Positions 8,901 through 17,534 of a stretch of 64,000 nucleotides of DNA are shown piece after piece; position 1 is the first letter of the stretch; each line of letters starts with the position of its first letter. The stretch is taken from positions 372,001 through 436,000 of the forward strand of contig NZ_JODS01000003.1 of assembly GCF_000718025.1 (NCBI RefSeq). Direction: 5' to 3'. The translations under genes and the position numbers were made by a program. Origin of the DNA: Kitasatospora purpeofusca (lineage in GTDB: Bacteria; Actinomycetota; Actinomycetes; Streptomycetales; Streptomycetaceae). Under the pieces are notes generated by a model. The model did not search any database and was not told the origin of the DNA. It saw nothing but the letters and a program-made list of their open reading frames with translations.

Positions 8901-9758
8901 TCACCGGCCGAGCTGGGCCAGGACCTCCGCCGGGCGGTTGGTGATGATCGCCGACACCCCGAGCTCCAGGCACAGCTCGACGTCGGCCGGCTCGTCGACC
9001 GTCCACACGTGCACCTGGTGGCCCAGCTCGACCAGCCTGGTCACCAGCCCCGGCCGGGCCCGCACCAGGTCCATGCCCGGTCCGGCGATCCGCGCCCCGC
9101 CCGGCAGCGGCGCACCGGGGCGCAGCCGCCCGCGCAGCACCAGGCCGCGCTCGAACAGGAACACCCTCGGGTACTGCGGCGCCGCGGCCGCCACCCGGGC
9201 CAGCGCGACGGAGGAGAAGCTCATGATCCGGGCGTTGACGCCGTGGCCCGCGCCGGTCTCCGCCGGATCGGCGCCCCGGCGCCCGGACGCGCCGCCGATG
9301 CCGAACCGGTCCAGCATCCGCAGCAGCTCGGACTCCACCCGGCCGCGGAACCGCACCGGGTGCTTGGTCTCGATCGCGAGGTCCACCGGCCGCCCGGAGT
9401 CCACGGCCAGCTCCAGCAGGCTCTCCAGCCGCAGCACGCCGCGCAGCTCCGGGTCCTCGCTGGGCCTGCCGGTCTTCCAGGCGCCGAAGTCGTGCGCCTC
9501 CAGCTCGGCGAGCGTCATCGCGGAGACCGTGCCCCGGCCGTCCGAGACCCGGCCGATCCGCCGGTCGTGCACACAGACCAGCTGTCCGTCGGCGGTCACC
9601 CGGACGTCGCACTCCAGTGCGTCGGCGCCCTCGGAGAGCGCCCTGCGGTAGGCGGCGAGGGTGTGTTCGGGCAGGGCGTGCGAGGAACCGCGGTGGGCGA
9701 TCACCTGGACGGGCCGGGTGGTGCGGGCCGTCACGGGCGAGACATCAGGGCTGGTCAC
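8901..9758 (-). CDS. Glycerophosphodiester phosphodiesterase
   Basis: 285-residue GDPD TIM barrel that hydrolyses glycerophosphodiesters to glycerol-3-phosphate and an alcohol. Visible motifs are IAHRGSSHALPEHT (catalytic His and Arg, metal Glu), LECDVRVTADG (metal Glu and Asp), VCVHDRRI (second catalytic His), AIETKHP, and HVWTVDEP near the end. No signal peptide, so cytoplasmic. The GTG at 9758 (VTSPDVSP) places the HRG motif about 17 residues in, as in relatives. Its GGAGG is unusually close (2 nt), so the GTG at 9737 is an alternative. The upstream region carries 11-bp repeats. Confidence 0.88.
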   Translation of the reverse strand: MTSPDVSPVTARTTRPVQVIAHRGSSHALPEHTLAAYRRALSEGADALECDVRVTADGQLVCVHDRRIGRVSDGRGTVSAMTLAELEAHDFGAWKTGRPSEDPELRGVLRLESLLELAVDSGRPVDLAIETKHPVRFRGRVESELLRMLDRFGIGGASGRRGADPAETGAGHGVNARIMSFSSVALARVAAAAPQYPRVFLFERGLVLRGRLRPGAPLPGGARIAGPGMDLVRARPGLVTRLVELGHQVHVWTVDEPADVELCLELGVSAIITNRPAEVLAQLGR

Positions 9759-9959
9759 GCCCTCCACGATAGGCGGCGGAAGTGACGCCGGGGCGACGCC
9801 GGCCCCAACCCGGAGGGCCGACTTCGTCACTCCCCCGCGCGGTCGGGGTCGTTCCGGACGGTGCGGTGGCCGGTACTGCGGCCGGTGCCGCGGGCGGTGC
9901 GCCGCCGATCCGGCGCCGGTGCGCCGCCGGTCCACGGCCGGTGCTCCGCAGACGTTCCG

Positions 9960-10036
9960 AGCGGCGTTCCACCGGTGTTCCGTGGGCGTTCCGTGGGCGT
10001 TCCGCCGGAATTCCACGGGCATTCCGCGGGCATTCC
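9960..10036. repeat. Seven tandem 11-bp repeats ending in TTCC
   Basis: Seven consecutive 11-bp units of the form nnnGGnnTTCC (for example gtgggcgttcc twice at 9982-10003, then gccggaattcc, acgggcattcc, gcgggcattcc). They lie between cytX and the phosphodiesterase gene. The period is about one helical turn and not a multiple of three, so the units are in phase on the DNA but not as codons. Confidence 0.85.
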
Positions 10037-10073
10037 GGCGGCCCCTCGTCCCGGAGGCCCCGGGCCGTCCGGA

Positions 10074-11465
10074 TCAGCGCGCGTCGGCGGCGGCCCGGCC
10101 CCGGGTGAACGGGGTGAGCGCCCAGGTCGCCAGCGCGGGCACCAGGAAGCCGAACAGCGAGGCCGAGGTCCACTCCTGCGGGGTGAAGTGCAGCAGCTCC
10201 TGCGCGGACGTCCAGAAGTCCGTCCACCAGCCGGCCACCGCGGTCGGCGCGATCAGCTGGTAGACCGCGAAGCCCAGCGCCCACGGCAGCAGCATCAGCC
10301 AGCGGGACGGCGCCCCGTCCGAGAGGTCCCAGCCGCGCCGCCCGGCGCCGAGGAAGTAGTCGACCGCCAGCACCGCGAACATCGGCACGAAGACCGAGCC
10401 GATCAGCCCCAGGAAGGCGTAGTACGAGTCGGTGAACGCGGTGATCTGCAGCGCGAGCACGGTGATCAGCGCGCCGGTGCCGCCCGTGAGCAGCCGGCGG
10501 TCGACCTTCGGCAGCAGGTTGTGGATCGACATCGCGGTCGAGTAGACGTTCGCGAAGGACTGGTCGGTCTCGCGCAGCACCAGCACCAGCAGGAACAGCC
10601 AGCCCGCCCAGACGCCGAGGAAGGAGTCGAAGATCCGCTCGGGGTCGCCGTCCGCCTGCAGCAGCGCCATCAGGCCGAGCACGTAGCACCAGACCTGCGC
10701 CACCGTGTAGCCGGAGAAGCTGCCCCAGAACGCCGAGCGCGGAGTGCGCGAGTGCCGGGTGTAGTCGGCGGCGAGCGGGACGAAGGAGATGGACACCGCG
10801 ATCATCGCGTCCGTCGCCCGCAGGAAGCCGTGCCAGTTGCCCGCACCCGGGTCGGCGACGCCGTTGCGGCCGAGCTGGACGGTGAAGTACACCATCGCGA
10901 CCGCCACCGCGACGGCGACGAAGCGGCGCAGTACGGCGATCGCGCCCAGCGGCCAGATGGTCAGCGCGGTGGTGATCGCGCCGGCCAGCACGACGAAGAG
11001 CCAGCGGTAGCCCTCGGTGCCGACGACGGTCTGCGCGCCGAGCGCGATCGTCAGCAGCTCGTACACGCCCCAGCCGATGCACTGGACGATGTTGAGCACC
11101 GTCGGCACGTAGGACAGCCGGGTGCCGAACAGTCCGCGCAGGGTCGCCATGGCGGGCGCGCCGGTGCGGGCGCCGATCAGCGCGGCGACCCCGAGCATCG
11201 CGGTGCCGACCACGGTGCCGGCCACGATCGCGGTCACGGCGGCGGCCAGCGACAGCTCGCTGCCCTTGGCGCCGAGCACGGTCGCGGCGGTGGTGAAGCC
11301 GATCAGCGAGACGCCGAGGTTCATCCAGAGCGCGAAGTGGTCGCGGAAGCGGAGGGTGCGGGGCGGCTCGGTGTCGAGCACCAGCGGCGCCTCGACCCGG
11401 GCCGGGGGCTCCAGGACGGCGGTGGCCGAGGACGGGGACGACGAGGACGTCGAGGCAGGCGGCAT
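10074..11465 (-). CDS. cytX: NCS1 hydroxymethylpyrimidine (thiamine precursor) permease CytX
   Basis: 463-residue inner-membrane permease of the NCS1 (purine/cytosine permease) family with about 12 membrane segments. Typical features are the first segment FALWMNLGVSLIGF, the helix-1/2 Gly-rich turn, GARTGAPAMATLRGLFG and the QCIGWGVYELL segment. The TPP riboswitch directly upstream argues strongly for thiamine-related substrate, most likely HMP (CytX), rather than cytosine. The start is the ATG at 11465. Its purine-rich ribosome-binding site overlaps the riboswitch 3' end, so control is probably at translation initiation. It is the only gene clearly under this element. Confidence 0.88.
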   Translation of the reverse strand: MPPASTSSSSPSSATAVLEPPARVEAPLVLDTEPPRTLRFRDHFALWMNLGVSLIGFTTAATVLGAKGSELSLAAAVTAIVAGTVVGTAMLGVAALIGARTGAPAMATLRGLFGTRLSYVPTVLNIVQCIGWGVYELLTIALGAQTVVGTEGYRWLFVVLAGAITTALTIWPLGAIAVLRRFVAVAVAVAMVYFTVQLGRNGVADPGAGNWHGFLRATDAMIAVSISFVPLAADYTRHSRTPRSAFWGSFSGYTVAQVWCYVLGLMALLQADGDPERIFDSFLGVWAGWLFLLVLVLRETDQSFANVYSTAMSIHNLLPKVDRRLLTGGTGALITVLALQITAFTDSYYAFLGLIGSVFVPMFAVLAVDYFLGAGRRGWDLSDGAPSRWLMLLPWALGFAVYQLIAPTAVAGWWTDFWTSAQELLHFTPQEWTSASLFGFLVPALATWALTPFTRGRAAADAR

Positions 11466-11474
11466 GGCCGATAT

Positions 11475-11596
11475 CTCCCTACGCCGGCATTACCCGGACA
11501 GGTTCCGGCGGTCTGCGCCCCCTCGACGGTCCGTCCACGGATCCCGTGGCGTACGGTCGACCGGCGCACTCTCAGCCTGGTGGGTCCAAGCTCCCG
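11475..11596 (-). promoter_or_regulatory. TPP riboswitch (THI box) upstream of cytX
   Basis: The minus strand shows the conserved thi-box landmarks in order: GGGAGC at the 5' side, CTGAGAG (11569-11575), a variable P3 stem, ACCTG, and GGTAATGCCGGCGTAGGGAG (11475-11494). The 3' GGGAG is also the likely ribosome-binding sequence for cytX at 11465, so TPP binding should close it. I see no separate terminator hairpin. Confidence 0.95.
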
Positions 11597-11791
11597 CGTG
11601 TCAGTTCGGAGCGACAGGCTAGCGGGCACGGGGAGGAACGCCAAGGCCAGGGGGTCGGGCGGGCGGCGCTCGGGGCGTCCGTCTGGTCGGGCTAAGGATT
11701 CTTATGAGTTCTTCAGAAGGCTCCTTACGGCAATCGAATCGAGTGTGCGAAAAACTATGGTTGTTGGTCCTGTCAGCGATGGAGGTCGTCC

Positions 11792-13606
11792 GTGAGCACC
11801 GAGCGCGAGGTTGGGTCCACCGGGCCGCAGGGGGAGCAGCCCTCCGGCGGCCAGGGGGTGGTGGGTTCCCCTGCTGACGGTCCGGCGCAGCAGAATGCGG
11901 CCGGCCCGTCCCCCGCGGCGGAGCAGTCGACTCCGGCCGCCGAGGGGGGTTCCGGCGGGTTCACGCCCACCGTGGCGTTCGGCAAGCTGACCGCCCCCGA
12001 GCCGGCGGCCCCGCCGGCCCCGGTGCCGGCGCCCGCCGCACCCGCCGCACCCCTGGCCGTCGAGCCCGGCTACCTGGACGCCCCGCCGCCGGTCCTGCCG
12101 CCGGCTCCGGCTCCGGCCGCCGCCCCGGCCGCGCCCGCCGCCCCGGCCGGCCCGCAGGGCGGCAACCCGTACGCGACCCCGGCCCCCGGCACCCCGGTGC
12201 CCCCGGCCCTCGCCGCGCACGACCCGTACGCGGCGCAGTCCGCCCCGCACGACCCCTACGCGGCGCCCGCCGCGGCCCAGCACGACCCGTACGGGACGCC
12301 CGCCGCCCCGCCGGCCCCGGGCGCGACCGGGCAGCACCACCACCCGTTCGGCGCAGGCCAGCCGCTCGGCGGCTGGGGCGCCCACGACGTCACCCCCGGC
12401 GCGCCCGGGGCCCCCGGTGGTCCGGGCGGCCCGCTCGGCTACCCGGGCGAGTACCCCGGCGCCCCCGGCCCCGGCGGCCCGCGCAAGAAGCGCGGCGGCC
12501 TGATCGCCCTGGTCGCGGCCGTGGCCCTGGTGGCCGGTGTGGCCGGCGGCGCGGTCGGAGTGGCCGTCGCCGACCGCGACGACACCTCCGTCAGCGCCAA
12601 GGCCGACCGCAGCTCCACCACGGTCCAGGCCAACAACACCCAGAAGAACGAGCCCGCCCCGGGCTCGGTCGCCGGTATCGCGCAGAAGGCGCTGCCCAGC
12701 GTCGTCACCATCAAGGCGCAGGGCAACGGCGAGTCGGGCACCGGCACCGGCTTCGTGTTCGACACCGAGGGCCACATCCTCAGCAACAACCACGTGGTGG
12801 CGCCCGCGTCCACCAGCGGCGGCAAACTGACCGTCAAGTTCGCCGACGGCAGCTCCTACGGCGCCTCCGTGCTCGGCCGCGCCGAGGGCTACGACGTCGC
12901 GGTGATCAAGCTCGACAGCCCGCCCAAGGGCAAGTTGACGCCGCTTCCGCTGGCCGACTCCGACAAGGTCAACGTCGGTGACTCCACCATCGCCATCGGT
13001 GCCCCGTACGGCCTGGAGTCCACCGTCACCACCGGCATCATCAGCGCCAAGGACCGCCCGGTCGCCTCCGGCGACGAGACCGGCGCGCAGGCCTCGTACA
13101 TGAACGCGCTGCAGACCGACGCCTCGATCAACCCCGGCAACTCCGGCGGTCCGCTGCTGGACTCCTCGGGCGCGGTGATCGGCATCAACTCCGCGATCCA
13201 GTCCAACGCCTCCGCCAACGGCCGGGCCGGCTCCATCGGCCTGGGCTTCGCGATCCCGGTCAACCAGGCCAAGTGGGTCGCGGACACCCTGATCAAGACC
13301 GGCAAGCCGGTCTACGCCAAGCTCGACGTGCTGCGCAACGACGACTACAAGGGCGACGGCGCGCAGATCCAGACCCGCGACATCCAGGGCCAGCCGGCCG
13401 TCACCCCCGGCGGCGCCGCCGACCAGGCCGGCCTCAAGCCGGGCGACGTGATCACCAAGCTCGGCGGCAGCCCGATCGAGAACGGCCCCGCCCTGGTCAG
13501 CAAGATCTGGACGCACAAGCCGGGCGAGACCGTCGACGTCGAGTACACCCGCAACGGCCAGACCGCCACCACCAAGGTCACCCTCGGCACCCGCGTCGGC
13601 GACTGA
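11792..13606 (+). CDS. HtrA/DegP-like serine protease with PDZ domain
   Basis: 604-residue trypsin-like protease for envelope protein quality control. A Pro/Ala/Tyr-rich cytoplasmic head of about 225 residues (repeated HDPYA/NPYA words) precedes a basic stop (RKKRGG) and one membrane segment at about 232-257, so the protease faces outside. The catalytic triad is visible: His334 in SNNHVVAP, Asp368 in GYDVAVIK and Ser451 in NPGNSGGPL. A C-terminal PDZ domain follows (TPGGAADQAGLKPGDVITKL). The start is the GTG at 11792 with GGAGGT 5 nt before it. The AT-richer patch at 11696-11760 probably holds its promoter; I do not recognise the operator. Confidence 0.92.
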   Translation: MSTEREVGSTGPQGEQPSGGQGVVGSPADGPAQQNAAGPSPAAEQSTPAAEGGSGGFTPTVAFGKLTAPEPAAPPAPVPAPAAPAAPLAVEPGYLDAPPPVLPPAPAPAAAPAAPAAPAGPQGGNPYATPAPGTPVPPALAAHDPYAAQSAPHDPYAAPAAAQHDPYGTPAAPPAPGATGQHHHPFGAGQPLGGWGAHDVTPGAPGAPGGPGGPLGYPGEYPGAPGPGGPRKKRGGLIALVAAVALVAGVAGGAVGVAVADRDDTSVSAKADRSSTTVQANNTQKNEPAPGSVAGIAQKALPSVVTIKAQGNGESGTGTGFVFDTEGHILSNNHVVAPASTSGGKLTVKFADGSSYGASVLGRAEGYDVAVIKLDSPPKGKLTPLPLADSDKVNVGDSTIAIGAPYGLESTVTTGIISAKDRPVASGDETGAQASYMNALQTDASINPGNSGGPLLDSSGAVIGINSAIQSNASANGRAGSIGLGFAIPVNQAKWVADTLIKTGKPVYAKLDVLRNDDYKGDGAQIQTRDIQGQPAVTPGGAADQAGLKPGDVITKLGGSPIENGPALVSKIWTHKPGETVDVEYTRNGQTATTKVTLGTRVGD

Positions 13607-13672
13607 CCCCCGCCCCACCCCGGAAACCCGGTGCACCGAACCCCACCGGACCCGTTAGGCTGACCTCCGCCT

Positions 13673-13760
13673 GGAGAGCTGCCCGAGCGGCCTAAGGGAA
13701 CAGTCTTGAAAACTGTCGTGCGGTAACCCCGTACCGTGGGTTCGAATCCCACGCTCTCCG
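13673..13760 (+). tRNA. tRNA-Ser (UGA)
   Basis: An 88-nt class II tRNA: acceptor GGAGAGC pairs with GCTCTCC, the anticodon stem acagt/actgt encloses cttgaaa (anticodon TGA), a long variable arm follows, and GTTCGAATC forms the T loop. CCA is not encoded. A hairpin follows 28 nt downstream. Confidence 0.97.
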
Positions 13761-13788
13761 CCGGTAGGAGAAAGAACCACCTGCTCAA

Positions 13789-13829
13789 GGCGGGTGTCGA
13801 CCTCAGGGTCGGCACCCGCCTTTGTGCTT
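13789..13829 (+). terminator. Terminator after tRNA-Ser(UGA)
   Basis: A 14-bp stem with one mismatch (ggcgggtgtcgacc at 13789-13802, loop tcag, partner 13807-13820) is followed by tttgtgctt. Confidence 0.85.
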
Positions 13830-13982
13830 GTCGGGGGTGGGCCGGGGGTGGGCCGGGTGGGGAGGTGCCCCGTTTTCACCTGAACGGGGGGTTTGTGGGG
13901 GATGCGTCGTTCTGGGGAGGGCCGGGTCTCGTGTGTTCGGGCGTAAGGGGCGAACTGCCCTGGGCCCGGCAAGGAGAGACGG

Positions 13983-15110
13983 ATGGCCTGGTACCCCGGC
14001 GCGGAGAAGATGGAGCTCCAGCCAGAGTCGGACGAGCAGCCGGCGATCACGCCGACGCAGGTGATCTTCCACAGTGTGGCGGCGCCGTGGACGCCGCGGC
14101 GGATGTACGAGTACTGGCGGGACTCGACCAACCTGGAGTCGCACTTCGGGGTCGGGTACGACGGCGGTGTGGGGCAGTTCGTCGGCACCGAGACGCGTGC
14201 CGACGCCAATATGGGCGCCAACCGCAGAACCGACGGCAGCGGCGCGGTCAGTGTGGAGACGGCCAGCGACGACGCGAGCACCGACCCCTGGACGGACGCC
14301 CAGGTCGCCGCCCTGGTCGCGCTCGGGGTGTGGCTGCACCAGCGGCACGGCATCCCGACGCGGATCTGCCCGCAGTGGGACGCGCCCGGCTTCGGGGTGC
14401 ACCGGATGTTCCCGCAGTGGTCGGACGGCGGCACGGCCTGCCCGGGGGACGCCCGGGCCCGGCAGTTCCGCGAGGTGGTGCTGCCCGGCATCGTCGCGGC
14501 GGCCGGCGGCGCGCCGGTGCCCACGCCGCGCGGGGACTCCGGCCCGGCCGGCGACTCCGGGCCGGCCCGGTACCGGGTGACGATCAACGGGCTGGAGTAC
14601 GGCTACGGCGCGCACGGACCGCAGGTCCGGGAGGTCGGCGAGGCGCTCGTCCGGCAGGGCTTCGGCCGACACTACGCGTCCGGCCCGGACGAGGACTGGC
14701 GGGACGCCGACACCCTCAACTACCAGGACTTCCAGCACAGTCTGGGGTACTCGGGGGCGGACGCCGACGGTGTGCCGGGCGAGGGGTCGCTGCGTCGGCT
14801 GCTCGGCCGGCTGCCCTCCCCGCGCCGGGTGTCGCTCGCCCACGTGGTCGCGGCCGCCCGCACCGACCCGGGCGCCGAGCAGGGGCACCAGACCTACGGG
14901 GGCGAGGTGCGGATCGTCGAACAGGCCCTCGCGGACGAGGGCTTCCTGGAGCAGCGCTGGGTGGACGGCTCGCTCGGCACCCGGACGGTCCAGGCGTACG
15001 CGGCCTTCCAGCGCAGCCTCGGCTACGCGGGGGAGGACGCCAACGGGGTCCCCGGCCAGCGCAGTCTGCGCACGCTGGGGGACCGGCGGGGGTTCGACGT
15101 GACCGACTGA
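13983..15110 (+). CDS. N-acetylmuramoyl-L-alanine amidase with peptidoglycan-binding repeats
   Basis: 375 residues. The N-terminal domain (to about 175) is an Amidase_2/PGRP fold: VIFHSVAAP carries the first zinc His, FGVGYDGGVGQFV the core, and FGVHRMFPQW plus ACPGD the later zinc His and Cys. The family cleaves the bond between muramic acid and the stem peptide. Two C-terminal PG_binding_1-like repeats follow (GEALVRQGF...NYQDFQHSLGY and EQALADEGF...AYAAFQRSLGY). No signal peptide is seen, which is also true of many streptomycete relatives. AAGGAGAG precedes the ATG. It lies alone between tRNA-Ser and the MerR gene. A phage lysin origin is possible but there are no phage neighbours. Confidence 0.85.
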   Translation: MAWYPGAEKMELQPESDEQPAITPTQVIFHSVAAPWTPRRMYEYWRDSTNLESHFGVGYDGGVGQFVGTETRADANMGANRRTDGSGAVSVETASDDASTDPWTDAQVAALVALGVWLHQRHGIPTRICPQWDAPGFGVHRMFPQWSDGGTACPGDARARQFREVVLPGIVAAAGGAPVPTPRGDSGPAGDSGPARYRVTINGLEYGYGAHGPQVREVGEALVRQGFGRHYASGPDEDWRDADTLNYQDFQHSLGYSGADADGVPGEGSLRRLLGRLPSPRRVSLAHVVAAARTDPGAEQGHQTYGGEVRIVEQALADEGFLEQRWVDGSLGTRTVQAYAAFQRSLGYAGEDANGVPGQRSLRTLGDRRGFDVTD

Positions 15111-15167
15111 GCGCCGCCCGCCGGGGACGGCGGGACCGGCGGTGGCTGGATCCTCCGGGCGCGGGGC

Positions 15168-15198
15168 TTGACCATGACACCGTGTGAGGCCCTGAACT
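15168..15198 (+). promoter_or_regulatory. MerR-type promoter/operator of the merR gene
   Basis: TTGACC (15168-15173) is followed by exactly 19 bp and then TGAACT (15193-15198). The long spacer holds the near-palindrome TGACACCGTGTGA. This is the over-long spacer that MerR-family regulators correct by DNA distortion. The inferred transcription start is only a few bases before the ATG at 15208. Confidence 0.65.
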
Positions 15199-15207
15199 GG
15201 AGGGACC

Positions 15208-16044
15208 ATGTTGAACATCGGAGACTTCGCCAAGCACGGCCGGGTGTCGGTCCGGATGCTGCGTCACTACGACGCCATCGGGCTGATCCGGCCCGCCCGG
15301 GTCGACCCGTCCAGCGGCTACCGCTGCTACGAGGCGGCCCAACTCGCCCGGCTCAACCGGGTCATCGCCCTCAAGGAACTCGGCTTCACCCTGCACCAGG
15401 TGCGGGCCGTGCTGGACGAGGAGGTGGACCCGGCGGAGCTGCGCGGGATGCTGCGGCTGCGGCGGGCCGAGCTCGCCGCGGCCATGGCCGCGGACGCCGA
15501 ACGGCTGGCCCGGGTCGAGGCGAGGCTCCGGACGATCGAGAGTGAGGGGACCATGTCCGCACAGGACGTTGTGGTGAAGCCGCTGCCGTCGGTCCGGGCG
15601 GCCGAGCTGGCGGGTGTCGCGGCGAGCTACGAGCCGCAGGACATCGGGCCGGTGATCGGCCCGCTGTTCGAGGAGCTCTGCGGCCGTCTGGCGGCGGCCG
15701 GTGTCGCGGCCGCCGGGCCCTCCGTCGCCCGGTACGAGGACACCGGGGACGGCGACGGTTCGGTGCTGATCCGGGTCGCGGTGCCGGTACCGGCCGGGAC
15801 CACCGCGGCCACGGGCGAGGAGCACGGCTTCGCGGTGGTCGACCTGCCGGCCGTCGAGGAGGCGGCGACGGTGGTGCACCGGGGTTCGATGGACGAGTCG
15901 CTGGGCTCCTTCCAGGTGCTGGCGCGGTTCGTCGAGGAGAACGGCTACCGCTCGACCGGCTACGCCCGGGAGCTCTACCTGGAGTGCCCCGAGAACCCGG
16001 CGGACTGGGTGACGGAGCTGCAGGAGTCGGTGGTGCGCGTCTGA
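15208..16044 (+). CDS. MerR-family regulator with GyrI-like effector domain
   Basis: 278 residues of BmrR/TipA-like layout. A winged HTH (VSVRMLRHYDAIGLIRPARV) lies at about 13-32, a dimerisation helix runs to about 110, and a GyrI-like effector-binding domain occupies 120-278 (AATVVHRGSMDESLGSF). Such proteins activate transcription on binding lipophilic cations or other drugs. GGAGGG lies just before the ATG at 15208, although the predicted start of transcription is so close that the mRNA may be nearly leaderless. The next gene is an MFS exporter 72 bp downstream with its own MerR-type promoter, so this is a probable drug sensor/efflux pair. Confidence 0.9.
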   Translation: MLNIGDFAKHGRVSVRMLRHYDAIGLIRPARVDPSSGYRCYEAAQLARLNRVIALKELGFTLHQVRAVLDEEVDPAELRGMLRLRRAELAAAMAADAERLARVEARLRTIESEGTMSAQDVVVKPLPSVRAAELAGVAASYEPQDIGPVIGPLFEELCGRLAAAGVAAAGPSVARYEDTGDGDGSVLIRVAVPVPAGTTAATGEEHGFAVVDLPAVEEAATVVHRGSMDESLGSFQVLARFVEENGYRSTGYARELYLECPENPADWVTELQESVVRV

Positions 16045-16077
16045 TCCGCGCGTGATCCGCGCCCGACGGCCCGGCGT

Positions 16078-16108
16078 TTGCCCTGAAGCCGGTCGAGGGT
16101 CCTAGCGT
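16078..16108 (+). promoter_or_regulatory. MerR-type promoter of the MFS exporter gene
   Basis: TTGCCC (16078-16083), a 19-bp spacer, and TAGCGT (16103-16108). The spacer carries the imperfect inverted repeat CCCT...AGGG. The inferred transcription start lies at or within a few bases of the ATG at 16117, so the message is probably leaderless. Confidence 0.6.
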
Positions 16109-16116
16109 CGACGCGC

Positions 16117-17457
16117 ATGACGACCACCGGTTCCCTCGCACCCGGCGCCGACGCCGACGCGGCCGATCCAGACGCGGCCGATCCCGCCGCCGCTGCCCGG
16201 CCGGCCCTGCCCGCGCCCTATCTGCGCTGGCTGGCCGGTGCGCAGCTCGGGGCCCTGGGCGACGCCGCCCTCGCCTTCGCCCTGGGCTGGGCCGCTGCCG
16301 CGCACGGCGGGGCCGCCGCCGGCCTGGTGCTCACCGTGATCACGGTGGCCCGGACGGTGCTGGTCCTGGTCGGCGGCGCGGTGGCGGACCGGCTGGGGGC
16401 GCGCCGGGTGATGCTCGCCGGGGACGCGGTGATGCTGGCCGCGACGCTCGCGCTGGCGGCGGCGGCCGGAGTCCTGGGTACTCCGCTCCGGCTGCTGCTG
16501 CTCGCGGCGCTGGTGATCGGCGTGGTGGACGCGTTCTACCTCCCGGCGAGCGGGTCGATGCCCCGGCTGCTCGTGGACGCCGGGCAGCTGCCGCGCGCCC
16601 TGGCCCTGCGGCAGGCGGGTGGTCAGCTCGCCGCCCTGCTGGGGGCACCCCTCGGCGGCGCGCTGGTCGCGGCGGGCGGGCTGCCCGCGACGGCGCTGGT
16701 GGACGCGGCGAGCTTCGCCGTCCTGCTGCTGGTGCTGCTGCTCCTGCCGGTGTCCGACCCGCGACGGGCCCCGGCGGCCCGCAGCGGTGGCGACGCCGAT
16801 GCCGGCACAGGCACAGGCACAGGTACCGGCACGGACAGGCCGGCCGGATTGCTGCGGGAAGCGGCCGCCGGCGTGCGGCTGGCGACGGGCGACCGGTTGC
16901 TGCGGGCGGCGCTGCTGCTGGCCGGCGCCGCGGCCGGCGCGGTGCTGCCGGTGGTCGCGCTGCTCGGGCCGCTGCTGGCCCGGTCCGCCGGCTGGGGCGC
17001 GGGGGCGGCCGGTCTGGTGGCGGGCGCCCAGGGCGCGGGCGTCCTGGCGGCGGCGGTCCTGCTCGCCCGGCGGGGCACGGGGGCCGGACGGCGCCCGCTC
17101 GGCGCGGGGACGGGGGCGGCGGCCGGGCTCTGCGCCGCCGCGGCGGGCATCGCGCTGCTGGCCGCGGCGCCGGTCCCGGCGGCGGCCGTGCTCGGCGGGC
17201 TGCTGACGGGAGCCGGGTCCGGGCTGTTCGCCGGCCGGCTCGGGCCGCTGGTGCTGGGAGCCGCGCCGGACACCCATCTCTCCCGGGTGCAGGCCCTGCT
17301 GACCCTGGTGCAGAGCGCCGCGCTGGTGCTCTCGACCGGGGCGCTCGGCCTGCTCGCCGACACGGCCGGACCCCGGCTGCCGATCGCCCTCTGCGCGCTG
17401 GCCACCGGGGCCGCCGGGGTGCTCACCCTGGCCTCGCCGGTGCTGCGCCGGGCCTGA
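16117..17457 (+). CDS. MFS transporter (probable drug efflux)
   Basis: 446 residues, very Ala/Leu/Gly-rich, with about 10-12 membrane segments. The segment-2/3 loop GGAVADRLGARRVM is the MFS motif A of the group that includes enterobactin exporter-like proteins (DUF894/MFS_3), and a second half starts near residue 250. A low-complexity Gly-Thr run lies in the central loop. It probably exports a hydrophobic compound by proton antiport. There is no ribosome-binding site, which agrees with leaderless expression from the 19-bp-spacer promoter. Its position right after merR suggests the MerR protein controls it. Confidence 0.85.
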   Translation: MTTTGSLAPGADADAADPDAADPAAAARPALPAPYLRWLAGAQLGALGDAALAFALGWAAAAHGGAAAGLVLTVITVARTVLVLVGGAVADRLGARRVMLAGDAVMLAATLALAAAAGVLGTPLRLLLLAALVIGVVDAFYLPASGSMPRLLVDAGQLPRALALRQAGGQLAALLGAPLGGALVAAGGLPATALVDAASFAVLLLVLLLLPVSDPRRAPAARSGGDADAGTGTGTGTGTDRPAGLLREAAAGVRLATGDRLLRAALLLAGAAAGAVLPVVALLGPLLARSAGWGAGAAGLVAGAQGAGVLAAAVLLARRGTGAGRRPLGAGTGAAAGLCAAAAGIALLAAAPVPAAAVLGGLLTGAGSGLFAGRLGPLVLGAAPDTHLSRVQALLTLVQSAALVLSTGALGLLADTAGPRLPIALCALATGAAGVLTLASPVLRRA

Positions 17458-17534
17458 CCGCGGTGTACTTGCCGGGCGGGCGGACGGCGGGCAGAGTGCG
17501 AGACCGGTACGGGCGGCGGAGGGCGGAGGCGGCG

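Noticed and set aside
13673..15110. Possible integrated element at tRNA-Ser with a phage-type amidase
   Set aside because: No integrase, no direct repeat of the tRNA 3' end and no phage genes; the neighbours are core or regulatory genes.
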